A DNA stretch of 64,000 nt from an uncultured Sphingomonadaceae bacterium. Lineage in GTDB: Bacteria > Pseudomonadota > Alphaproteobacteria > Sphingomonadales > Sphingomonadaceae. A program made the position numbers and the translations under genes. The DNA lies in the NCBI GenBank assembly GCA_947496865.1, contig CANMEE010000002.1, positions 372,001 to 436,000 on the forward strand, read 5' to 3'. Of the stretch, positions 35,378-42,669 are shown in pieces. Each line of letters begins with the position of its first letter. The first letter of the stretch is position 1. The notes beneath the pieces were generated by a model that had not been told where the DNA came from, did not search any database, and saw only the letters and a program-made list of their open reading frames with translations.

Positions 35378-35406
35378 GTTACATATTTATTACAGTTATA
35401 TTACAG
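35378..35406 (-). promoter_or_regulatory. Pho box with three 11-base-spaced repeats upstream of pstS
   Basis: On the minus strand the half-site CTGTAAT occurs at 35406-35400 and again at 35395-35389, then as ATGTAAC at 35384-35378, exactly 11 bases apart each time with A/T-rich 4-base spacers. This is the textbook PhoB dimer site (CTGTNAT-N4-CTGTNAT) plus a third, weaker half. It lies between the phoR stop and pstS, so it drives pstSCAB-phoU-phoB separately from phoR. Confidence 0.88.
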
Positions 35407-35428
35407 TCAGAGCCCGATGGTCGTGGCG

Positions 35429-36664
35429 CTACGATTTGGTCACCGGCAGGAATATGGTGACGGTCGTGCCTACGCCTTGCTCACTAGTCACTTCGAGCCT
35501 GCCTCCGTGGCGTTCGGTAATATGTTTTACGATAGCGAGCCCCAATCCGGTCCCGCCAATGGATTTGCTCCGCCCCTTATCAACGCGGTAGAATCTCTCT
35601 GTCAGTCGAGGAATATGCTCTGGAGCGATGCCATCGCCCTGATCGATAACCGATAGACGCAGCATCGATTCGTTCCGATTGGGTTCGACCGTGACGGAGA
35701 TGGGGCTACCCCGCCGCCCATATTTATAGGCATTGCTTACCAAATTGTGGAGCAATTGGGACAGTTGAGCGTAGTCGCCCTGAATCATCGGTAAATTGTC
35801 CGGTAGCGAAACGACAAAATGATCATCTTTTTTGTTGCGGCCATTTAGGAAGACCGCCTTCACTTCTGCTATCAATTCAGCGAGATTTATCGGTTCTGAT
35901 GGTAGCTGATATTTTTCCGCTTCAATGCGAGATAAAGACATCAGGTCCTCAACCAAGCGCTGCATGCGGTCGGCTTCTTGATACATGATTTTCAAAAATC
36001 GGGCACGTGTCTCTTCATCTTTGCCGGCTTCGGGGTTTTCCAACGTCTCGATGAAGCCTTTTATGGCCGCGAGCGGGGTTCTTAACTCGTGACTGGCATT
36101 GGCGACGAAATCGGTGCGCATCCGTTCCGCAGCATAGCGGCTGCTTTGATCCGACAATTGTACCAGCTTCAATCCATCGTTTAGCGCATGAATACGCAAT
36201 TCCCATCTTTGGCCGGCGCTGCCGACACCCACCAATAATATCGGTTCTCCGCTGTGCTCAGCATTGGGGTTAGCAAGTCGATCAGCGGCGGCGGGGTGAC
36301 GAATGGCGACGCGCACGTCCTCGCCAATAATATGATTGCCAAGAAAATTCTTAGCCGCGGGGTTCGCGACCGCTACTTTCGCGTTGCGGATGAGCAGAAT
36401 GGGATCGGTAATCGGGTCGATTACATCCTGATAAGCTTCTGCTCTACCTTGATATAATAAACGTTTCTTTTGCCTTTCAAGACCGCTGAGGTCAGGCTGC
36501 GGCGGCGCGCGATCTTCCAATGCAATGATGGCGAGCGCAACAACGCCAAAGGCTGACATAATGATGATTTTCATCAAGGCTGCGGAGGTTTGAGAGGCCA
36601 GAGCCGATCCTCCGACTATGAGAAGGATTGCAAAAATCAGCCGGAAAGGGGAAATTATATTCAT
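35429..36664 (-). CDS. phoR: Phosphate regulon sensor histidine kinase PhoR
   Basis: A 411-residue sensor kinase. Two N-terminal membrane helices (FRLIFAILLIVGGSALA and IIIMSAFGVVALAIIALE) are joined by a very short loop, as in PhoR, which senses through Pst/PhoU and not a periplasmic domain. A PAS-like domain (residues 80-175), the HisKA box with H192 (NASHELRTPLAAIKGF) and the HATPase N/G boxes (NAYKYGRRG, DQGDGIAPEH, GGTGLGLAIVKH) follow. It lies first in the locus and phosphorylates PhoB. Confidence 0.94.
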   Translation of the reverse strand: MNIISPFRLIFAILLIVGGSALASQTSAALMKIIIMSAFGVVALAIIALEDRAPPQPDLSGLERQKKRLLYQGRAEAYQDVIDPITDPILLIRNAKVAVANPAAKNFLGNHIIGEDVRVAIRHPAAADRLANPNAEHSGEPILLVGVGSAGQRWELRIHALNDGLKLVQLSDQSSRYAAERMRTDFVANASHELRTPLAAIKGFIETLENPEAGKDEETRARFLKIMYQEADRMQRLVEDLMSLSRIEAEKYQLPSEPINLAELIAEVKAVFLNGRNKKDDHFVVSLPDNLPMIQGDYAQLSQLLHNLVSNAYKYGRRGSPISVTVEPNRNESMLRLSVIDQGDGIAPEHIPRLTERFYRVDKGRSKSIGGTGLGLAIVKHITERHGGRLEVTSEQGVGTTVTIFLPVTKS

Positions 36665-36902
36665 ATTTGCCGATGCAGTGAAAAAGCGAGCGTTATGTTT
36701 AGGCGGATTTTGGTTTAAACAACAATGGCTATATCATGTGACGGATCAGCGACATTGAACAATATATGTTTCGAACAATCGACTTTGTTAAGCATTTCAG
36801 CCAATTCGTCCCGTTTATGGACGCTCATTTTGCGGTGCCAGTGTTTACTCGCATTTAATCGTTTTTCCTTTTAAGGGCGATATTCAGAGGAATTTTAGAA
36901 GC

Positions 36903-37331
36903 ATGACGGATAAGCAAAACCAAGGTCGCCAGTCTTTAGGATCAGCTAATGATTCCGAGAATGCATCTATTGTAACCCGGCGCCGCGCATTGATGATGGG
37001 TGCTGTGACAGCTTCGGCTATTGTCAGTATCAAACCTGCTTTGGCGCAGACAGCAGGTTCCGTGCTTAATTGCGAAATTCCAGTCCCCGGCAATCATGCC
37101 GCTGGCGGTTATATTGGGCCTGATGGAAAAATTGTCTCACCCGATACACCCGGAGCATTTCCACCAGCAGGTCGCAATTTTACTGGTGAAGAAGTGAAAC
37201 GCGCGATGAATGGCCGGTCTCTTCCAGGTACGTCCTATGACCAGTCAAAAGCCTATGTGAATTACATTCGCAGGCTGCAATCGGGACAAAGCGGTTTCAC
37301 CTGTTACGCATCTCTGCAAATGCCGCGATAG
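36903..37331 (+). CDS. Tat-exported small protein upstream of the HPr-rel-A-like operon
   Basis: A 142-residue protein. The N-terminal TRRRALMMGAVTASAIVSI is a twin-arginine-type signal, ending near PALAQ. The mature part of about 95 residues is rich in Gly, Pro and Asn, with two cysteines (LNCEIP and FTCYAS) that could pair after export. AGAGGA lies 11 bases before the ATG. I do not recognise the family. It has the same orientation as, and sits 103 bases before, the PqqD-like/kinase/nucleotidyltransferase operon, so it is a candidate partner or substrate of that system; this is inference from position only. Confidence 0.7.
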   Translation: MTDKQNQGRQSLGSANDSENASIVTRRRALMMGAVTASAIVSIKPALAQTAGSVLNCEIPVPGNHAAGGYIGPDGKIVSPDTPGAFPPAGRNFTGEEVKRAMNGRSLPGTSYDQSKAYVNYIRRLQSGQSGFTCYASLQMPR

Positions 37332-37399
37332 CGGGCGCACCGATTTTCGGCTTCAAACCCAACGGTTATTAACATATTCATGCTAGTGGATTGTCTTAA

Positions 37400-37435
37400 A
37401 TGACATGCCTTGATCAGGAATAGTGTAATCGCCAA
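37400..37435 (+). promoter_or_regulatory. Candidate promoter giving a leaderless PqqD-like mRNA
   Basis: ATGACA (37400-37405, 5 of 6 to TTGACA) and TGTAAT (37424-37429, 5 of 6 to TATAAT) are 18 bases apart. The ATG follows the -10 by five bases, so transcription would begin at or just at the start codon. No Shine-Dalgarno sequence is nearer than an AGGA about 16-17 bases away. Confidence 0.45.
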
Positions 37436-37713
37436 TGAGCCAGCTTTACCGCACGACAGCCCCGGAAGGGATAATTCAGCGTCCACTGGATAGCATGACC
37501 CTGATTTTCCAGAAATCATCGGGTATCACGCACATGATCGCAGATCCTGTGCCGGCGATATTAGAAGTTATGGCTGAAGATTCTTTAACTGCCCGTGATG
37601 TCGCGCAACGGCTCGCGGTTAGCTATGATCTTGAAGATAGCGAGAATGCCGCTGACGTTGTTTTGGCAAGATTGGCTGAGCTGTGCACGCTTGGCCTTGT
37701 GGAACAAGTCTAG
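37435..37713 (+). CDS. PqqD-like peptide-binding protein of an HPr-rel-A-type system
   Basis: A 92-residue PqqD-superfamily protein (a RiPP recognition element fold). It shows an N-terminal beta part (IIQRPLDSMTLIFQKSSGITHMI) and a helical end (VLEV... LARLAELCTLGLVEQV), with a degenerate, acidic region (YDLEDSENAADV). In PQQ and lasso-peptide pathways such domains hold the leader of a precursor peptide. Its next-door kinase and nucleotidyltransferase match the family set I recall as the HPr-rel-A system. The target peptide is not known. Confidence 0.8.
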   Translation: MSQLYRTTAPEGIIQRPLDSMTLIFQKSSGITHMIADPVPAILEVMAEDSLTARDVAQRLAVSYDLEDSENAADVVLARLAELCTLGLVEQV

Positions 37714-37720
37714 ATTTCAG

Positions 37721-38587
37721 ATGGCGGGGCTTCATCATCTTTATCTGACCGTAGGACCTGCCCGTTTCCGGGTTGCCTCAACTTGGCGGCAGCCTCTGGA
37801 TCAACTGGCCGCGCTTTATAAAGACTATCCAGCATCGCAAGGCGGTTACGCAGACTTTACCGTCCGGTTGGAACCCGAAAAGCCATGGCGACGTTACATC
37901 CGGCCATCGGTCCACATCTCCGGTGATTTTTGGTTGCCCGACGCAGCTCCGTTACCATTGAGCCAATGCTTGTTAGCGGCTGAAATGGGCATGAACTTGC
38001 AAATGGCGCTGGGATGGCGGCGGCATCTGTTATTGCATGCCAGCAGCGTGGAAAAGGATGGTAAGGCACTGTTGATGACCGGCTTGTCCGGTTCAGGCAA
38101 ATCAACGCTGTCCGCGATGTTGGCTGAAAAAGGTTGGCGGTTCATGGGCGATGAATTTGCCTTACTGAATCCGGACACGGGTATGGTTCACAGTTTTCCG
38201 CGCCTCATCAGTCTGAAGAATGAAGCGATTGCGGCCATGCAGGCGATTTTGCCTGACAGTCGCTTTGGCCCCTTGCTGACTGGGACGCCCAAAGGCGATA
38301 TTCGGCATATTATCCCACCGCTGGATGCTGTGAAGCGGATGGCCGATACCGCCAAACCGGCGCTGCTTCTGTTTCCCCGCTTTGGCTACGACCCGGTTCT
38401 TCGCGACATGGGGAAGAGCGAGATTTTTGTGCGACTGACCCAGGCGTCGACCAACTATGTTGCGCTGGGCGAGACAGGTTTTCAGGCATTGACCAAATTT
38501 GTCGATAGGGTTCCGACCAAAGCAATGGACTATCAGTCGGGAGAGCAAGCGGAAGAGTTGATAGATAGTCTTTGGAGCCAGTTGTGA
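37721..38587 (+). CDS. HprK-related kinase A
   Basis: A 288-residue protein with the P-loop kinase fold of HPr kinase/phosphorylase. Walker A is GLSGSGKS (121-128), followed by WRFMGDEFALL (D144/E145), the usual acidic pair of this fold. A 100-residue N-terminal domain precedes it. The HPr targets of Gram-positive bacteria are not implied; related kinases in lasso-peptide clusters phosphorylate a precursor. The ATG at 37721 stands seven bases after the PqqD-like stop; an earlier frame extension lies inside that gene. Its stop overlaps the nucleotidyltransferase start (TGATG). Confidence 0.85.
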   Translation: MAGLHHLYLTVGPARFRVASTWRQPLDQLAALYKDYPASQGGYADFTVRLEPEKPWRRYIRPSVHISGDFWLPDAAPLPLSQCLLAAEMGMNLQMALGWRRHLLLHASSVEKDGKALLMTGLSGSGKSTLSAMLAEKGWRFMGDEFALLNPDTGMVHSFPRLISLKNEAIAAMQAILPDSRFGPLLTGTPKGDIRHIIPPLDAVKRMADTAKPALLLFPRFGYDPVLRDMGKSEIFVRLTQASTNYVALGETGFQALTKFVDRVPTKAMDYQSGEQAEELIDSLWSQL

Positions 38588-39606
38588 TGATGGGTGATGC
38601 TCGACCTCTGATTGATGCGTTGCGCGCGCCTGAAACGGTTCTTTCTCTTGATGGGACTGGCTGGACAGACTTGATCAGTATCGCCCGAGCAGAGTCCTTA
38701 ATCGGTAGCTTGGCACATCGTTTGGCGGATGTTGCAGTGCCTGAACAGATTCAACCTGTTCTGAAGGATGCGATTCAAGCCGCTGATCTTGCTCGCAGAC
38801 AGGCGCTTTGGGAAGCAGATTGCGCGGGCCGTGCTCTTGCGCCGCTAAACTGTAACACAGTGTTGATGAAGGGCACTGCCTATGTTGCGGCGGATCTTGA
38901 CGCGGGCGTTGGCCGGAGCATCGGAGATCTCGATATCATGGTCGCGCGCGATCAGCTGACCGCTGTTGAAGAGCTGCTATTGGACGCTGGTTGGGAATGG
39001 GTGAAGCCCGATCCTTATGACGACCAATATTATCGTGATCATATGCACGAGCTGCCCCCACTGATTCACCGGGAACGAGACCGGATGATTGATGTGCATC
39101 ACACCATTTTGCCGCTGACCGCCGGCCCGACACCCAATGCCGGTGCGATGCTCGATTATGCTGTTCGGCTGGATTCGGGTCTCTATGTTATGGCACCGGC
39201 GGATATGTTGCTCCATTCGATCGCGCATCTTTTTGCCGATGGTGATTTAGCGGGAGGATTGCGTAACTTGTGGGACATCGACCGGCTCGTTCGTCAGTTC
39301 GCAGGGGCGGATGAGCTTTTCTGGATGGAACTAGGCGTACGCGCAAAACTCCATCAACTGGAACCGCATCTCGCCCGGGCGCTCAGACTGACCGCGCGAC
39401 TATATGCCACGCCTGTCTCTGAGAACCTCTCTGGTTCGACCAACATGACCGACCATTTCTATATTCGTCGCCTGTTGGCGCGTGACGGCTGGGGCCGAGA
39501 AAATCGAAAGTTCACGCGCCAAGCCTTCTATATCCGTTCTCATTGGCTCCGAATGCCGCCGCTGATGCTCACCCGCCATTTATGGACAAAGTGGCGTAAA
39601 GCTTGA
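38587..39606 (+). CDS. Nucleotidyltransferase family protein of the HPr-rel-A-type operon
   Basis: A 339-residue predicted nucleotidyltransferase of the uncharacterised NTP_transf_5-like group. The active-site region reads LMKGTAYVAADL and then GRSIGDLDIMVA, with R110, S111 and the paired acids D114/D116. The start at the ATG at 38587 overlaps the kinase stop by one base and has GGAG ten bases upstream. A similar enzyme in lasso-peptide clusters adds nucleotide or phosphate groups to a phosphorylated peptide; whether this one does is unknown. It ends three bases from the convergent gph. Confidence 0.85.
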   Translation: MMGDARPLIDALRAPETVLSLDGTGWTDLISIARAESLIGSLAHRLADVAVPEQIQPVLKDAIQAADLARRQALWEADCAGRALAPLNCNTVLMKGTAYVAADLDAGVGRSIGDLDIMVARDQLTAVEELLLDAGWEWVKPDPYDDQYYRDHMHELPPLIHRERDRMIDVHHTILPLTAGPTPNAGAMLDYAVRLDSGLYVMAPADMLLHSIAHLFADGDLAGGLRNLWDIDRLVRQFAGADELFWMELGVRAKLHQLEPHLARALRLTARLYATPVSENLSGSTNMTDHFYIRRLLARDGWGRENRKFTRQAFYIRSHWLRMPPLMLTRHLWTKWRKA

Positions 39607-39609
39607 AGC

Positions 39610-40296
39610 TTAGGGCCTAAGCTTGGCCAAAGCGGGGATAAGCTCGTCATAATGATCGATAACGGCGTCCGCGCCTAATTCTTCCACCGGCTGATGCAAA
39701 AAGCCGAAGCTTACGGCGATATTTGCGATGCCGGCATTTTGCGCCGCTTTAATGTCAAAGATGCTGTCGCCGATAAAGGCGGCAGGCGTTTGGTCCACCA
39801 CGCCATCACAGCGCCGGATCATCTCGTCAATCGGATCTCGTTTGGGCTTGCTGCGCCCTTTGCCCATAGTATCGCCGCCGATGACGGTGACGAAGCGATC
39901 GACCATGCCAACATTAGTAAGAAGCTTGATCGCAAGGCTTTCAAACTTGTTGGTGACCACCGCGAGTTTCAGACCCTGATCCTGGAGCGCGTCCATCGCA
40001 CTGATCAGGCCGGGAAAAGCAGGCGCATTACGCCCTAGATTGGCCTCATAATGGTCGATCAACACCGGCATCAAGCCTTTGACCATCTCTTTGTCACTGC
40101 CGCCAGATTGTTCCAGCGCCATCTCCAGCATATGGCGCGCGCCCATGCCGACCAATGAACGTACCGATCTTGCATCGACCTGTGGGCGGTCGGCGCTGTC
40201 CAGCGCGTGATTAAGGGATGCGGCCAACTCCATGCTGGTATCCAGCAAGGTGCCATCCAGATCAAAGCCGATGATTTTGAAAGATATTTCTGTCAT
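39610..40296 (-). CDS. gph: Phosphoglycolate phosphatase, HAD family
   Basis: A 228-residue HAD-superfamily phosphatase. Motif I is GFDLDGTLLDT, motif II KLAVVTNKF and motif III with AAFIGDSIFDIKAAQNAG, giving the Mg-binding Asp residues. It removes phosphate from 2-phosphoglycolate, formed in DNA repair or photorespiration-like reactions. The ATG at 40296 fits the family N-terminus; other ATGs slightly upstream are possible and none has a clear ribosome site. It is convergent with the nucleotidyltransferase. Confidence 0.9.
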   Translation of the reverse strand: MTEISFKIIGFDLDGTLLDTSMELAASLNHALDSADRPQVDARSVRSLVGMGARHMLEMALEQSGGSDKEMVKGLMPVLIDHYEANLGRNAPAFPGLISAMDALQDQGLKLAVVTNKFESLAIKLLTNVGMVDRFVTVIGGDTMGKGRSKPKRDPIDEMIRRCDGVVDQTPAAFIGDSIFDIKAAQNAGIANIAVSFGFLHQPVEELGADAVIDHYDELIPALAKLRP

Positions 40297-40392
40297 AAAC
40301 ATGCATAGAACCGATCTGGCTGGCATAAGCAACCGCATCATGGCATGGGGCGCAAATTCAGCGTAGTGATTATATATTCGGAGTTTTTTGGC

Positions 40393-41742
40393 ATGAGTGA
40401 TCGTCCTTTAGCAGCCATTATATTAGCCGCCGGACAAGGCACACGGATGAAGTCGGAAACGCACAAGGTGCTGCACCCGATTGCTGGAAAGCCAATGCTT
40501 CATCATTTACTAGATACCGTCGATTCCATAGGCGTAGAACGCACAGTCGTGGTCGTTGGTGCGCGCCGAGAGCAGATTGAAGCGAGTGTCGAAGGCCGCA
40601 ATATTGCGGTTGCTGTGCAGGAAGACCAGCTGGGAACTGGCCATGCCGTTGCGCAAGCTCACGATGCGCTCAAAGGCTTCGCGGGCGATGTGCTGATCCT
40701 TTATGGTGATGTCCCGATGGTTAGCGCTCAAACGATGCAAGATATGATCTTCCGCCTGAACAACGGCACCGATCCACGAGCAGTTGTGCTGGGCTTCCGC
40801 CCCGATGATGCCGGTGCTTATGGCCGGATTATCGCCGATGATCAGGGCGAGATCGAGAAAATGGTCGAGTTTAAGGACGCCAATGATCAGGAGCGCGGCG
40901 TAAACCTGTGTAATAGCGGCCTAATGGCGGCACGCTCGACTGACTTGTTCATTTTGCTCGACCAGATCAGCAATGACAACGCGGCGGGGGAATATTATCT
41001 GCCCGATATCGTGATGTTGCCGGGCCAGAAAAGCGCGGTGATCGAAGTGGATGATCCCGCCGAAGTTGCCGGGGTGAATAGCCGGGCCGAACTGGCCGCT
41101 GTTGAAGGCGAGTGGCAAGACCGTCGCCGCGCAAAAGCCATGGCAGATGGCGTTAGCTTGATTGCTCCGGAAACTGTTTGGTTTTCATATGATACGGATA
41201 TCTCTTCAGATGTAGTCATAGAACCCAATGTGATTTTTGGCCCCAATGTATCAGTGGCATCTGGCGCCACGATCTATGGCCACAGCCATATCGAAGGCGC
41301 ACAAATTGGAGCCAATGCCAAAGTCGGCCCCTTCGCGCGCCTGCGTCCCGGCGCGGTGATGGAAGAAGGTTCCAAGGTCGGCAATTTTGTCGAGATGAAG
41401 AAAACCACGCTGGGCAAGGGCGCGAAGGCCAATCACCTGACCTATCTCGGCGACGCTGAAGTGGGTGAGGGCGCCAATATCGGTGCGGGCACGATAACCT
41501 GCAATTATGATGGGTTCTTCAAATATAAGACGATGATCGGGAAAGGCGCATTTATCGGCAGTAACAGCGCGTTGGTCGCACCCGTGACGATTGGAGAGGG
41601 CGCGATTGTTGGAGCAGGGGCAACGTTGACCAAGGATGTCGCGGCTGATGATTTGGCGTTGGTGCGAGCTGAACAAACTGGGAAAGCCGGCTGGGCGAGG
41701 AAATTTCGGGACGTAATGACCAAGAAGAAGGCAGGGAAGTAA
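40393..41742 (+). CDS. glmU: Bifunctional UDP-N-acetylglucosamine pyrophosphorylase/GlcN-1-P acetyltransferase
   Basis: A 449-residue GlmU, the last two steps of UDP-GlcNAc synthesis for peptidoglycan and LPS. The N-terminal pyrophosphorylase has ILAAGQGTRMKSETHKVLHP. The C-terminal left-handed helix ends with NFVEMKKTTLG and ITCNYDGFFKYKTMIG, typical of the acetyltransferase. The ATG at 40393 has GGAG nine bases upstream. glmS comes 900 bases later, separated by two unrelated insertions. Confidence 0.96.
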   Translation: MSDRPLAAIILAAGQGTRMKSETHKVLHPIAGKPMLHHLLDTVDSIGVERTVVVVGARREQIEASVEGRNIAVAVQEDQLGTGHAVAQAHDALKGFAGDVLILYGDVPMVSAQTMQDMIFRLNNGTDPRAVVLGFRPDDAGAYGRIIADDQGEIEKMVEFKDANDQERGVNLCNSGLMAARSTDLFILLDQISNDNAAGEYYLPDIVMLPGQKSAVIEVDDPAEVAGVNSRAELAAVEGEWQDRRRAKAMADGVSLIAPETVWFSYDTDISSDVVIEPNVIFGPNVSVASGATIYGHSHIEGAQIGANAKVGPFARLRPGAVMEEGSKVGNFVEMKKTTLGKGAKANHLTYLGDAEVGEGANIGAGTITCNYDGFFKYKTMIGKGAFIGSNSALVAPVTIGEGAIVGAGATLTKDVAADDLALVRAEQTGKAGWARKFRDVMTKKKAGK

Positions 41743-41743
41743 T

Positions 41744-42004
41744 TTGAGAAAAGAAGCTGTTGAAATTTACTCAGACACCACAAATGCTGCGATATTGCGC
41801 CACCCTGAGCGCCGATTTCCAGGGGTTCTGATTCAGGGTGATACGCTTTATTCGTTTTATGTCTCAGCTAAAGAATCGCTTAAGAATTTCGACAAAGAAT
41901 CGGATGCATATTATGATCAGCTTGAAATATGCGAACGACTTGAGGGGCTCGTTGAGCATTATAAAGAAGTTCTGAAAGATCATAGGATCGAGCTACCGTT
42001 TTAA
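41744..42004 (+). CDS. Small protein, DUF6959-like, TTG start
   Basis: An 86-residue acidic protein (VEIYSDTTNAAILRHPERRFPGVLIQGDTL), which I associate with the DUF6959 family; its function is unknown. Only one plausible start exists: a TTG at 41744, with AGGGAA six bases upstream inside the end of glmU; no ATG lies in the frame. The stop is 40 bases before the antitoxin start. It may belong with the toxin-antitoxin insert or with glmU. Confidence 0.7.
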   Translation: MRKEAVEIYSDTTNAAILRHPERRFPGVLIQGDTLYSFYVSAKESLKNFDKESDAYYDQLEICERLEGLVEHYKEVLKDHRIELPF

Positions 42005-42012
42005 GAAGTTGA

Positions 42013-42046
42013 TTGACATGATATCATGATATGATATCAATATATC
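42013..42046 (+). promoter_or_regulatory. Promoter and palindromic operator of the vapBC operon
   Basis: A perfect TTGACA (42013-42018) and a TATCAA -10 (42035-42040) are 16 bases apart. The palindrome TGATATCA occurs twice (42019-42026 and 42032-42039), 13 bases apart, filling the space between the two elements. Six bases after the -10 is the antitoxin ATG at 42047. No ribosome site exists, so the mRNA probably begins at the ATG. Occupation by the VapBC complex here would block polymerase directly. Confidence 0.65.
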
Positions 42047-42286
42047 ATGACTCGCATCCTCGCTGATCTCCCTGAACAAGATGTTGAATGGCTCGACGCG
42101 CTTGCGGCGGAGCAAGGGAAGTCCCGTGCGGCTTTGTTGCGCGAAGCCGTGGAGACTTATCGGGCGCGGGAAAGCCAAGACGGGATCGCTAAATATTTCG
42201 GTCTTTGGGCGCGCCATGACTCGCAAGGTGATGACCGGAGCTATGAACGTAAAGTCGGCAGCGACTGGGATGGCGGGCCGCAATGA
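42047..42286 (+). CDS. VapB-type antitoxin, ribbon-helix-helix
   Basis: A 79-residue antitoxin with an N-terminal ribbon-helix-helix DNA-binding domain (TRILADLPEQDVEWLDALAA and SRAALLREAVETYRAR) and a C-terminal tail (KYFGLWARHDSQ, ERKVGSDWDGGPQ) that would wrap the toxin. Its start has no ribosome site and lies six bases after a -10 element. The stop overlaps the toxin ATG by four bases (ATGA). Confidence 0.85.
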   Translation: MTRILADLPEQDVEWLDALAAEQGKSRAALLREAVETYRARESQDGIAKYFGLWARHDSQGDDRSYERKVGSDWDGGPQ

Positions 42287-42651
42287 TCGAAGCCTTTTTT
42301 GATACCGGCATCGTGGTGGATGCGCTGCAAAACGAACCGCGTGCGGGTGTAGAGTTACAACGGACCAGTCGTCCTTGGATTAGTCGGATAAGCTGGATCG
42401 AAATCATGGCTAGCGCGCCTGAATCGGCGCTGACGGATACCGAGGCTTTTCTGCGGCTGTTTGCCATAAGCGAGCTGGACGAAGAAATATCTCGCCGTGC
42501 TGCTTTGATGCGCCAACAGCGCCCGTCGCTTAGCTCCCCCCATGCGATTATCTGGGCTTCGGCTCAAGTATCTGGTCGCATTCTCGTCACGCGCAATATA
42601 AAGGATTTCCCGTCAGAGATGCCGGGTATTCGAATTCCCTATACCCTCTAG
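42283..42651 (+). CDS. VapC-type PIN-domain toxin with an altered active site
   Basis: A 122-residue PIN-domain ribonuclease. Conserved acids are D7 (FFDTGIVVD), E40 (SWIEIM) and D108 (TRNIKDF). The third, normally the Asp in a LPDAIIWATA-like motif, is here H87 (SSPHAIIWASA). Loss of that carboxylate would be expected to weaken Mg binding and RNase activity, so the toxin may be attenuated or inactive. The pair sits between glmU-DUF6959 and glmS. Confidence 0.85.
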   Translation: MIEAFFDTGIVVDALQNEPRAGVELQRTSRPWISRISWIEIMASAPESALTDTEAFLRLFAISELDEEISRRAALMRQQRPSLSSPHAIIWASAQVSGRILVTRNIKDFPSEMPGIRIPYTL

Positions 42652-42669
42652 TAGAAAGCCCGAAACACG

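Noticed and set aside
37380..37424. Two tiny tandem frames (MLVDCLK and MTCLDQE) between the Tat gene and the PqqD-like gene as precursor peptides.
   Set aside because: They are seven codons each, without ribosome sites, and one overlaps the candidate -35 element; such frames are expected by chance.
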